A stretch of DNA of 44,158 nt. Source: Chloroflexota bacterium (GTDB taxonomy: Bacteria > Chloroflexota > Dehalococcoidia > Lucifugimonadales > Lucifugimonadaceae). The stretch covers positions 1-44,158 of the forward strand of contig JAQCHZ010000020.1 in NCBI GenBank assembly GCA_027618835.1. Direction: 5' to 3'. A model generated the notes under the pieces. It was not told the origin of the DNA, did not search any database, and was given only the letters and a program-made list of their open reading frames with translations. How positions within the stretch are numbered: position 1 is the stretch's first letter; every line of letters begins with the position of its first letter. Below, piece after piece: positions 8,395 through 18,173 of this stretch. The position numbers and the translations under genes are program-made.

Positions 8395-9321
8395 ATGTCG
8401 ATTTCCGATCTGTTCGCTTCCATAGACGTTATTGAAGGTCCGACAGTTGCGACTATCGGTACCTTCGACGGAGTTCATCTTGGGCATCAAACACTCCTAA
8501 AACGAGTTCAAGATGAAGCGGCTAAGCGCGGCGCAAAATCGGTTGCCTTTGTGTTCCGAGAGCAGCCTCGGGCGTTTATCAAGCCGAGTAACCAGGTCAC
8601 TTACCTCAGCGATTTTGAAACTCGCCGAGATATTTTGAAAGCAATCGGTATCGACCATGTGGTCGAACTCAACTTCACAGCGGCGATTCAGCAGCTGTCG
8701 TCCGACGATTTTGTTGGCGCATTGCAGGAACGAATCGGCCTCGTATCGCTGATTCTCGGCCCGGGCGCAATGATCGGTTCCGACCGCGCCGGTGTTGAGC
8801 AACTCTCTTCCTCCGACACTCACACCGATATCGAATTTCTCGGCGTTCCGACGATTGTCGTCGATGGCGAAGCCGTTTCAAGCTCGGTTATTAGAATCGC
8901 AATCGTCAGTGGCAACTGCGAACTTGCTGCAAAAATGCTGGGTCGGAACTACTCAATTCCGGGAGTGGTTGCCGACGGTGAGAAGCGTGGACGAGAAATC
9001 GGCTTCCCTACAGCAAACATCGAACCTGAATTTGCCGTCACCGTTCCAGATAACGGGATCTACGCAACGTTAGTCGAGGTTGATGGCGAGATGCATCACG
9101 CTGCCACCAGCATCGGCGTGCGCCCCACGTTCGAAACGGACGGCGGTCGCACTATCGAGGCATTCCTTCTAGACTTTGACGGGGATCTCTATACCAAGCG
9201 ACTTCGCCTTGAGTTCGTTCAACGACTCAGAGCTGAGGTCGCTTTCGAAACAGTCGAGCTACTTATCGAACAAATGAATAAAGACGTTGAGCAGACCCGC
9301 GAAATACTCGGAAATCTCTAG
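8395..9321 (+). CDS. ribF: Bifunctional riboflavin kinase/FMN adenylyltransferase
   Basis: Makes FMN from riboflavin and then FAD. The N-terminal nucleotidyltransferase has TIGTFDGVHLGHQTLL at residues 19-34 and SSSVIR near 163. The C-terminal riboflavin kinase has GREIGFPTANIE near 200, DNGIYAT and the closing segment RLRLEFVQRLRAEVAFETVELLIEQM. 308 residues is typical. It is 57 bases after DAHP synthase and 56 bases before tyrS on the same strand. A TATTAT at 8374-8379 could be a -10 element but lacks a convincing -35. No FMN riboswitch is seen. Confidence 0.95.
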   Translation: MSISDLFASIDVIEGPTVATIGTFDGVHLGHQTLLKRVQDEAAKRGAKSVAFVFREQPRAFIKPSNQVTYLSDFETRRDILKAIGIDHVVELNFTAAIQQLSSDDFVGALQERIGLVSLILGPGAMIGSDRAGVEQLSSSDTHTDIEFLGVPTIVVDGEAVSSSVIRIAIVSGNCELAAKMLGRNYSIPGVVADGEKRGREIGFPTANIEPEFAVTVPDNGIYATLVEVDGEMHHAATSIGVRPTFETDGGRTIEAFLLDFDGDLYTKRLRLEFVQRLRAEVAFETVELLIEQMNKDVEQTREILGNL

Positions 9322-9377
9322 CTCAACTTCGCACCAAGATCCTCGAACCTGCCGACGGGTTCTAAAAGAACAATCCA

Positions 9378-10691
9378 ATGACAACCAACACAGAATTTGA
9401 AAACGTAGCTGAAGACCTCGAATGGCGAGGTGCGCTGTTCGACGCCACCCCCGGCGCAGCGCACACTCTCGCAACTGAGAAGATCACCTGCTACAACGGC
9501 TTCGACCCCACTGCTAGTAGCCTCCATATCGGCAACCTTGTCCCCGTCATGGGGCTCGTCCGACTCCAACAGTACGGTCACACGCCAGTAGCCCTAGTTG
9601 GCGGTGGTACCGGCATGATCGGCGACCCATCAGGTCGTGCCGACGAACGTACGCTTCTTTCGGTCGCTGATATCGACTACAACGTCGAGGCGATTCGTGC
9701 GCAACTGGAGCCCTTTTTGGATTTCAATGCAAAATCCAATCCAGCTCAGGTCGTCAACAACGCCGACTGGCTTCGCACGACCGATCTTCTATCGTTCCTT
9801 CGTGACGTAGGAAAACACTTCACCGTGAACACGATGATGAGTCGTGATTCCGTGAAAGATCGATTCAGTCGAGACAGTGGAATTTCGTTCACTGAGTTCA
9901 GCTATCAGCTGCTTCAGGCGTACGACTTCCTGACTCTCTACGATCGCGACAACGTCGGCTTCCAAGCCGGTGGTAGCGACCAGTGGGGCAACATTCTTGG
10001 TGGAGTCGATCTGATTCGACGAATTCATGGAGCCGACTCCGAAGGACGCCCTCGTGCGCACGGAATTGCTTACCCGCTGGTAGTGAATGCCAATGGAGAA
10101 AAGTTCGGCAAGTCGATAGGTGGAGCGCCGACGCTCGATCCTAAGCAGACTTCCCCTTACAAGTTGTACCAGTTTTTCTTGAACGTAGCCGATGCAGACG
10201 CTGTTCCCTACGTGAAGCTGTTCACCATGCTGAACCAAGTCCAAATCGGCGGACTCGCAGAAGCTGTAGTCGAAGAACCTCATAAGCGAGCGGCCCAAAA
10301 AGCGCTGGCTGAAGAAGTGACGCGAACGATTCACGGTCAGAGCGGATTCGATCAGGCCCTGAAAGTGACACAGGCGTTCTTCGGTGGAGATATTTCTGGA
10401 TTGTCGGCCGATCAAATGGAAGACGTTCTCGAAGGTTCTTCAGTAACCGAAGTGAATCGAGATCAGCTTTCAGGCGCGGGCATCCGCTTTTCTGAACTGG
10501 CTGTATCGGCGGGATCCGGCAAATCCGGTGGTGACGTAAAGCGCACCATCGATCAAGGCGGCATGTACCTCAACGGCGAACAGATCACCGATGCTGGGCG
10601 AACGGTCGGAGTGAACGACCTAATAGAAGGCCGCCTACTGGTCATTAGGCGAGGTCGTAAGAACTACTCGTTGGTGAAACTGGCTGAGTAG
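9378..10691 (+). CDS. tyrS: Tyrosyl-tRNA synthetase
   Basis: Class I aminoacyl-tRNA synthetase charging tRNA-Tyr. The HIGH-type motif SSLHIGNLVP is near residue 50 and the KMSKS equivalent KFGKS near residue 240. GFQAGGSDQWGNI and the tyrosine-binding YDFLTLY region are also clear. A C-terminal S4-like RNA-binding domain (from about residue 365, with GGMYLNGEQITDAGR) completes a TyrRS of the bacterial 430-residue class. A small inverted repeat (GTTCT aaa AGAAC, 9359-9371) lies just before the start. No T-box leader is visible. It follows ribF closely and precedes the first MITE-like element. Confidence 0.97.
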   Translation: MTTNTEFENVAEDLEWRGALFDATPGAAHTLATEKITCYNGFDPTASSLHIGNLVPVMGLVRLQQYGHTPVALVGGGTGMIGDPSGRADERTLLSVADIDYNVEAIRAQLEPFLDFNAKSNPAQVVNNADWLRTTDLLSFLRDVGKHFTVNTMMSRDSVKDRFSRDSGISFTEFSYQLLQAYDFLTLYDRDNVGFQAGGSDQWGNILGGVDLIRRIHGADSEGRPRAHGIAYPLVVNANGEKFGKSIGGAPTLDPKQTSPYKLYQFFLNVADADAVPYVKLFTMLNQVQIGGLAEAVVEEPHKRAAQKALAEEVTRTIHGQSGFDQALKVTQAFFGGDISGLSADQMEDVLEGSSVTEVNRDQLSGAGIRFSELAVSAGSGKSGGDVKRTIDQGGMYLNGEQITDAGRTVGVNDLIEGRLLVIRRGRKNYSLVKLAE

Positions 10692-10704
10692 GTTTCTGTC
10701 TCTC

Positions 10705-10890
10705 TGTCATTGCGAGGAATGAAAAAAGAATGACGTGGCAATCAGTGATCACGGGCAACGCTATCGGCGATTTTGACGTTATCAACGATGAGCTGATTTC
10801 CGCAAATGCCCCGAGATGTCTGAATCGTAAGCCGCGTTGTATATGTCGTTGATTGCCACGTCGCCTCAGGGCAGGCTTCTCGCAATGACA
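10705..10890. repeat. MITE-like inverted-repeat element, copy 1
   Basis: A 186-bp non-coding element starting TGTCATTGCGAG and ending with its exact reverse complement. A second inverted block, GACGTGGCAATCA, lies about 30 bases inside each end, so the terminal repeats are about 40 bases with a divergent middle. A related 188-bp copy in opposite orientation is at 43123-43310; the interior shares GGCAACGCT, GAGCTGAT and AGCCGCGTTG blocks. There is no reading frame and no obvious target duplication. It sits between tyrS and the aminotransferase and is a likely non-autonomous element moved by a transposase elsewhere. Confidence 0.8.
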
Positions 10891-11122
10891 AGTTTGGTCA
10901 CATTCTGCAGTTACGACGAAAAAACTAGCTGATGAGATTTAGGAGGTTGCCACCCAACCCCTCTCAGGCTCACCAACTTCTCGCGTGAAATTTACAGCCG
11001 TTTTACATGGTGAGAGTTAGAATTCTTCCGAGTCGTCCATCGATCGTTTGCAAAAACAATCACGGTAACGACCGAAACTTAGAAACATTTCCAGTCATAT
11101 TCCGTATGAAACGAGCACTCCG

Positions 11123-12223
11123 GTGAGCAGCCAGAACCAGCCAAATCTTCGAATCCCCGGCCCAGTACCGCTTCCCGACGACGTCCTCGCAATCGCCGGA
11201 TCGCAGATGATTAATCACCGAGGCCCCGAGTACGCCGACATGCTCGATCGCATGACGAAGAACTTGAAAACGGTTTTCATGACTAAAAACGATGTGTACT
11301 TCATCACATCGTCGGGAACTGGTGCGATGGAAACCGCTGTGGTGAACACGATTTCACCGGGCGACAAAGTTCTATCGATCATCATTGGTGTCTTTGGCGA
11401 GCGATTTGCTGAAATCGCCGAGGCGTACGGTGCCGACACCACACGCATTTCGTTCTATCTCGGGCAAGCCGCCGATCTCGACAAGGTTCGAGATACCCTT
11501 AAAGGCATGAGCGATGTGAAGGCAGTGATCTTCACACACAACGAAAGCTCAACGGGCGTCTCCAACCCGCTGGAAGACCTCTGTAAGGTCATTCACGAAG
11601 AATCTGACGCCCTCATCCTCGTCGACGCTGTATCGAGCGCTGGCGGCGTTCCAATCGCAGTCGACGCGTGGGGCATCGACGTGGTTGCCACCGCATCACA
11701 GAAGAGCTGGATTTCACCTCCTGGAATCTCGATGGTTACTTTCTCGGAGAAAGCTTGGAAGGCTCACGCCACTTCGACCACTCCGAAGTACTACCTCGAT
11801 ATCAAGCAGTACGACGACTATCTCAAAATCGGCCAGCCGCCGTTTACTCCTTGCCTGCCTGCGATGTTCACGCTCGAAGTGGCGTTGCAGTCGATGGTCG
11901 ACGAGGGAATCGAAAACGTATTCGGACGTCACCACGAAATAGCGCAGTACACTCGTGACGGTGCGAAGGCACTCGGACTCGAACTATTGCCAGACCCCAA
12001 GTTCGCTTCGAACACCGTTACTGCGATCCGATTGCCGGAAGGTCTCGATGGCAAGGCGTTCTTGGCAAAAGTGAACAAGGACTACAACGTGATTCTCGGC
12101 GGCGGTCAGAAGTCGCTTGTTGGCAAGATCTTCCGAGTTGGTCACATGGGTTGGGTCGAAAAGGCTCACATCGATGAGGCTTTGAAGGCAGCGGAAGAAA
12201 CCCTCAAGTCGATGACTTCGTAA
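11123..12223 (+). CDS. PLP-dependent class V aminotransferase (alanine/serine-glyoxylate type)
   Basis: A 366-residue fold-type I aminotransferase of the alanine-glyoxylate / serine-glyoxylate / phosphoserine group. The start RIPGPVPLPDDV and the INHRGPEY segment are family hallmarks. SSGTGAMETAVVN binds the cofactor phosphate, DAVSSAGG holds the PLP-pyridine Asp, and TASQKSW carries the Schiff-base Lys at about residue 194. The C-terminal FRVGHMGW is also typical. Substrate choice between alanine, serine and phosphoserine cannot be decided here. The start is GTG at 11123, overlapping the end of a six-codon ATG frame (11106-11126). A strong terminator follows. Upstream, 10891-11122 holds no gene. 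Confidence 0.9.
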   Translation: MSSQNQPNLRIPGPVPLPDDVLAIAGSQMINHRGPEYADMLDRMTKNLKTVFMTKNDVYFITSSGTGAMETAVVNTISPGDKVLSIIIGVFGERFAEIAEAYGADTTRISFYLGQAADLDKVRDTLKGMSDVKAVIFTHNESSTGVSNPLEDLCKVIHEESDALILVDAVSSAGGVPIAVDAWGIDVVATASQKSWISPPGISMVTFSEKAWKAHATSTTPKYYLDIKQYDDYLKIGQPPFTPCLPAMFTLEVALQSMVDEGIENVFGRHHEIAQYTRDGAKALGLELLPDPKFASNTVTAIRLPEGLDGKAFLAKVNKDYNVILGGGQKSLVGKIFRVGHMGWVEKAHIDEALKAAEETLKSMTS

Positions 12224-12275
12224 GTTAGTTAGTAACCGTTCAACATGACGGTTGCATCTAATCGAGAGAATTCGT

Positions 12276-12306
12276 GAAAAGCGCAGTCGATTCGGCTGCG
12301 CTTTTC
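12276..12306 (+). terminator. Intrinsic terminator after the aminotransferase
   Basis: An 11-bp perfect stem (12276-12286 with 12296-12306) has a 9-base loop. The right arm contains TTTT and is followed by TATAT. It lies 52 bases after the aminotransferase stop and separates it from the redoxin genes. Confidence 0.8.
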
Positions 12307-12367
12307 TATATAGCTGGCATTCCAAAACGAATGTCGGCAAGGTTGAACGACTGTAATACGTGCATCA

Positions 12368-13012
12368 CTGTCGAAAAATAATCGGACATTAATTGCGATC
12401 TTTCTGATCGCAGCAATTTTCGCTTTGACTGCTGCATGCGATGGTTCCTCAGAAGCGAACGTTCCCGTGTAAGTGAGCCGACCCCAACGGCCGCACCGGT
12501 GGTCGAAGACCCAACCGCAGAGCCCACCGAACCGCCGCTCGTCAAACACGCCCTGTCCTGTCACCAGCACCGCTCCAGACTTCACACTGCCATCGATTCA
12601 GGGCTCTGAATACACCCTCTCTCAGTTCCGAGGCGAAAAGCCAGTTGTCGTCGTTTTCTACCGAGCGTACTGGTGAACATTTTGCAGAAGGCAACTCGGG
12701 AAGTTGCAACGATCTCAGGCTGAATTCGACGCGAGAGGTGTTCAAGTACTCGCCATCAGTACCGACAATCTCGACGGACCAGCTGCGCTAGCCGCTGCCC
12801 AAGGCTACGAGTTTACGATTCTATTTACCGCGCTCGACCCGATCATCCCCGAACATTACGGCGTGTTCAACTTGTTCGGCGACGGGCTCGCTTCAGCCTC
12901 GGTTTTCCTTATCGACACGAACGGTGAGATCGCGTGGCAGAGCGTTGGATTGAACTACACTCATCAGGTTGAGGCAGAAGAAATCATCGAGCAGGTCGAA
13001 AAGCTCGGCTAG
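12368..13012 (+). CDS. Peroxiredoxin-like lipoprotein with in-frame TGA at the catalytic Cys (candidate selenoprotein or pseudogene)
   Basis: One frame encodes a lipoprotein signal (hydrophobic core, lipobox LTAAC with Cys codon at 12437), a TAA at 12470, and then an AhpC/TSA-type redoxin from GTG 12473. The redoxin has APDFTLPSIQG, VVVVFYRAYW, a TGA at 12674-12676, TFCRRQLGKLQ, VLAISTDN and a thioredoxin-fold end at 13012. In relatives the residue after FYRxxW is the peroxidatic Cys of a CxxC-like motif, so TGA here would give U-T-F-C. A SECIS-like hairpin follows. Against this, no ATG starts the signal peptide (CTG 12368 is the likeliest codon), and between 12470 and about 12550 the expected Pro/Thr-rich linker reads in another frame, implying two compensating one-base shifts. 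So it is either a selenoprotein with sequence errors upstream or a young pseudogene. Confidence 0.6.
12691..12707 (+). promoter_or_regulatory. SECIS-like hairpin downstream of the TGA
   Basis: A perfect 6-bp stem (12691-12696 with 12702-12707) has loop CGGGA. The loop begins 20 bases after the TGA, and a G is the second loop base. Bacterial selenocysteine insertion elements are short hairpins inside the coding region just after UGA, with a G early in the apical loop. The geometry fits that model. The stem also encodes the conserved QLGKLQ residues, so chance is possible. Confidence 0.4.
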
Positions 13013-13016
13013 ACTC

Positions 13017-13667
13017 ATGGGCGTGAATATCCGAACACTCTCCATAATCGTGATCCTGATCGCGCTTTTCGCCATAGCAGCCTGTTCGAGTTCGCCAATC
13101 TTCGATTCAACACCGTCGCCAGTCCCCAGCCCAGCCGCCGAAGATCTCTCCGCTACGGTCGAGATATCGAGCGAAAGCGGCACGGTCCCAAGTGACACCG
13201 AATCGCTCCCGATAGCGCCAGTGTTCTCGGTTTCGACGATTGACGGCGAAAATATCCGACTCGAAGACCTGCTTGGCGTCACACCCGTTTACCTGCTGTT
13301 CGTTCCAACCACGACCGATGATCTCGACATCTCTCAGATACGTCTCATTCAATCGCAAATTTCAGAATTCGATGACCTAGGGGCTGAGGTCGTGGTGGTA
13401 GTTTCCGATCAGCCGACCAGAGTTATCGAGATGCGTGATCAACTGGTACTCGACTTCCCGCTCATAGCCGATCCGTTAAATGTCGTAGCAAGCGATTGGC
13501 AGGTATTTGATCTGGATAACGATGGGATGGCCAGTCCTGCCAGCTTTGTGTTCGACGCCCACGGCGCACTGATAGCACGGCTCATCGCCACCGAACCGGG
13601 CAATCGTCCCACCGTCGCTGAAGTGCTTTCGGTGATTAAAGAATCGCTTAGTTCAGGCGCAGCTTAG
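13017..13667 (+). CDS. Redoxin-fold lipoprotein lacking the catalytic cysteine
   Basis: A 216-residue protein beginning 4 bases after the preceding redoxin stop, so certainly the same transcript. A signal peptide ends in lipobox IAAC (Cys about residue 23), followed by a Ser/Pro-rich linker and a thioredoxin-like domain: APVFSVSTIDGENIRLEDLLG, YLLFVPTTTDD, VVVVVSDQ, DFPLIADP, WQVFDLDNDGMASPASFVFD. At the point where peroxiredoxins have FxP...C the protein reads FVPTTTDD, and its only Cys is the lipid-attachment residue. It therefore cannot work as a classical peroxiredoxin; a structural or partner role is possible. The chosen ATG (13017) gives a clean signal peptide; the frame extends further upstream into the previous gene. 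Confidence 0.75.
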   Translation: MGVNIRTLSIIVILIALFAIAACSSSPIFDSTPSPVPSPAAEDLSATVEISSESGTVPSDTESLPIAPVFSVSTIDGENIRLEDLLGVTPVYLLFVPTTTDDLDISQIRLIQSQISEFDDLGAEVVVVVSDQPTRVIEMRDQLVLDFPLIADPLNVVASDWQVFDLDNDGMASPASFVFDAHGALIARLIATEPGNRPTVAEVLSVIKESLSSGAA

Positions 13668-14959
13668 AGCTGATCGCCGAACTTTTGAATCACGGCACCG
13701 GCTGGCGGTTTAGGGTAGAAGTTCGTTGCCTTAGCGGGCAAACGCCACCCTCGTGTAACGATGGAGACAAACTCATATAGCGGCACGGGTCGCATGATGA
13801 ACGCCATTCGAGCAGCGCCGCTTTCAATCTGGCGAGCGATTAGTCCAGCATCGTGATGCGGACTTATTACGCTCTCTTCACGTTCCTCGGCAATTGCAGG
13901 CCTGAGGATGTGCGAATGCAAGCGCGAGTACTCGGAGTTCTCAAGAGCATTCTCAGCAGGAGGAGGTGATTTCATTCGAGCGATATGGAACTTGCCCGGC
14001 TCTTTCGAGAACAAACCGAAAGTAACTTCGCTATTTTCACGTTCGCCAAGCGCAACTGAGAACTCTTCGATCTGATCGGCAGTCGAAAGCCCCTCGCTAG
14101 GAGTCCAGTCCTCAAGATCGCATGTCTTTTCGACTGAACTAATGATCGCAGCAAATTCGTCGTCGGTCGCCGACTCGATGAGGCGATGGTAGCCACGGGT
14201 AATAAGTCCTGGCTCGTCGAAAGAAACCAGCAGCATTATTCGGAAGTTGATCGATTCGTCGTGTTCAACTTCTCGTTCAGCGCGAACACTGCTGCGATAT
14301 CGCAGTGCCGCCTCGTAGCGATGATGACCATCGGCAATAAATATGTCGGCATCTTTTAGCGCTGCCTGAAGTACGCCAATAGTCCCCGCGTCAGACACTC
14401 TCCACAACCTCAACTGGGGCATGTCCGGCGGAGTGAAAACTGCAGTAGGTACTCCACCAGCAATCGCACGAATAATATTTCCAACGCTGGAACGAAGATC
14501 GTCTCTGAAAATCGACAGTAACGGGCTGTAGTTCGACTGAGCGGCCGCCATCAGCTTCACACGGTCGGCAACCCACACTGCGCGAGTTCCTTCATGCGGA
14601 AGCACGACCTTCTGATCGTAGTCTTCAAGCCGAACGGCTGCTACAAATCCTCGGCGAAGTACCGTTTGCCCTTGGTACTCGAACTCTTCTTCGGTCACAT
14701 AAATCGAAGGTGTCTCTTCGTGCTTCAACACACCAGAGTCGGTCCAATCCTGAGCGGTTTCGGCCGCCTTCTCGTATGGATCATTCGCGAGTCCACGGCG
14801 CGCCAGCTCGAGTCGCACAATGTTGTACGGCGAGCGATCGTACAGCTCTTGTTGGAGCTGCGGGGTTATCACGTCGAACGGCGGACATACGTGAAGACTC
14901 ACGTCGCGTGCGACTTCTGGGTTGTATCGAACTGCCCTGAAAGGTTGAATATCTGCCAT
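13664..14959 (-). CDS. DUF1015 family protein
   Basis: A 431-residue conserved protein of the DUF1015 family (a SpoOJ/ParA-ParB-repressor-like name is used in some databases). The family start FRAVRYNPEVARDVSLHVCPPFDVI and the highly conserved IADGHHRYEAALRYR motif near residue 210 are clear. The biochemical function is not established; the DGHHRYE motif suggests a metal or nucleotide site. Its stop overlaps the stop of the plus-strand redoxin lipoprotein by a few bases (tail to tail). It is the only minus-strand gene in this part of the window and probably monocistronic. Confidence 0.88.
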   Translation of the reverse strand: MADIQPFRAVRYNPEVARDVSLHVCPPFDVITPQLQQELYDRSPYNIVRLELARRGLANDPYEKAAETAQDWTDSGVLKHEETPSIYVTEEEFEYQGQTVLRRGFVAAVRLEDYDQKVVLPHEGTRAVWVADRVKLMAAAQSNYSPLLSIFRDDLRSSVGNIIRAIAGGVPTAVFTPPDMPQLRLWRVSDAGTIGVLQAALKDADIFIADGHHRYEAALRYRSSVRAEREVEHDESINFRIMLLVSFDEPGLITRGYHRLIESATDDEFAAIISSVEKTCDLEDWTPSEGLSTADQIEEFSVALGERENSEVTFGLFSKEPGKFHIARMKSPPPAENALENSEYSRLHSHILRPAIAEEREESVISPHHDAGLIARQIESGAARMAFIMRPVPLYEFVSIVTRGWRLPAKATNFYPKPPAGAVIQKFGDQL

Positions 14960-15073
14960 AGCTGATTACGAAATTAGGCTGCGAATCCGTGATAATCGAT
15001 GCGTTTAGACGAGAAAGTATAGACCTCGGCACTATCTGATCAGCCTGACCTGCCCGAGTAATGCCGTAAATAG

Positions 15074-17305
<2,232 letters not shown>

Positions 17306-17516
17306 ACCATTTCTCTAACCTCCTGGCAATCAACAGCAAATGCGGGAGAAGTTATCTGTGGTCACGTTCGCCAGAATCTGACAGCCTCGTGAGCCTATTC
17401 CGGCTCAATTCTGCTGGAGATTTGTCTGACCTGGCAAACGTTCTCGACGATAAGGTCATATCCTTTCTAAACGAATTGTTTGGCAAACCAAGTGGATCAA
17501 GCGGGAATATCGACGA

Positions 17517-18173
17517 TTGGACGTCTCCTCACTCTTAAATAAGCTCTTTCCTAGCGGTAACGGTGGCGGCTCTGAATGCCCTCCGTGGCTGGTTGTCGGC
17601 TTGGGTAATCCTGGCCCTGAGTACAAAAACACTCGGCACAACGTCGGATGGTGGTGTTTAGACGAACTCGTCAAACGCTCAAATGCCGAACTGAATCGAA
17701 AGCGCAAGGAAGTACGATTCGCCGAAGTCGAACTCGGTGGATCGCCAGTTGTTCTCGCCTATCCGAGAACGTTCATGAACCGCTCAGGTACGGCTCTCAG
17801 CTACTTGGCGAATCGGTTCGGAACTATTCCCGACAAAATACTGATCGTCACCGACGATATAAACCTTAAGCCCGGATCTGTACGTATACGAAAGCAGGGA
17901 GGTCCGGGTGGTCACAATGGCCTGAAATCGATCATCTCTACACTCGGCACGAACGATTTTCCGAGAGTCCGAATAGGCGTAGGAAACCCAGAATCGTCGG
18001 CGGTACAGGTCGATCATGTTTTGGGCACATTCGACCCTAATACCAGAGACTTGGTCAAAACCGCAGCAGAGCGAGCTGCCGACGCTATTACGATGATCGT
18101 CAGCGGTGATATAGACAACGCCATGAACAAATTCAACGTCACAAATAATGGCGACAACCCAGCATCAAAGTGA
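17517..18173 (+). CDS. pth: Peptidyl-tRNA hydrolase
   Basis: Releases tRNA from peptidyl-tRNA that drops off the ribosome. Pth signatures are complete: WLVVGLGNPGPEYKNTRHNVGW with Asn31 and catalytic His41, PRTFMNRSG, LIVTDDINLKPGSVRIRKQG and GGHNGLKSI. With 218 residues it is longer than the usual 190 or so because of a 24-residue N-terminal stretch. The start is taken as TTG 17517; no ATG is available before the core. Its stop overlaps the start of the following metallopeptidase (TGATG), so the two are probably translationally coupled. The gap before it (17306-17516) holds no recognisable gene. Confidence 0.95.
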   Translation: MDVSSLLNKLFPSGNGGGSECPPWLVVGLGNPGPEYKNTRHNVGWWCLDELVKRSNAELNRKRKEVRFAEVELGGSPVVLAYPRTFMNRSGTALSYLANRFGTIPDKILIVTDDINLKPGSVRIRKQGGPGGHNGLKSIISTLGTNDFPRVRIGVGNPESSAVQVDHVLGTFDPNTRDLVKTAAERAADAITMIVSGDIDNAMNKFNVTNNGDNPASK

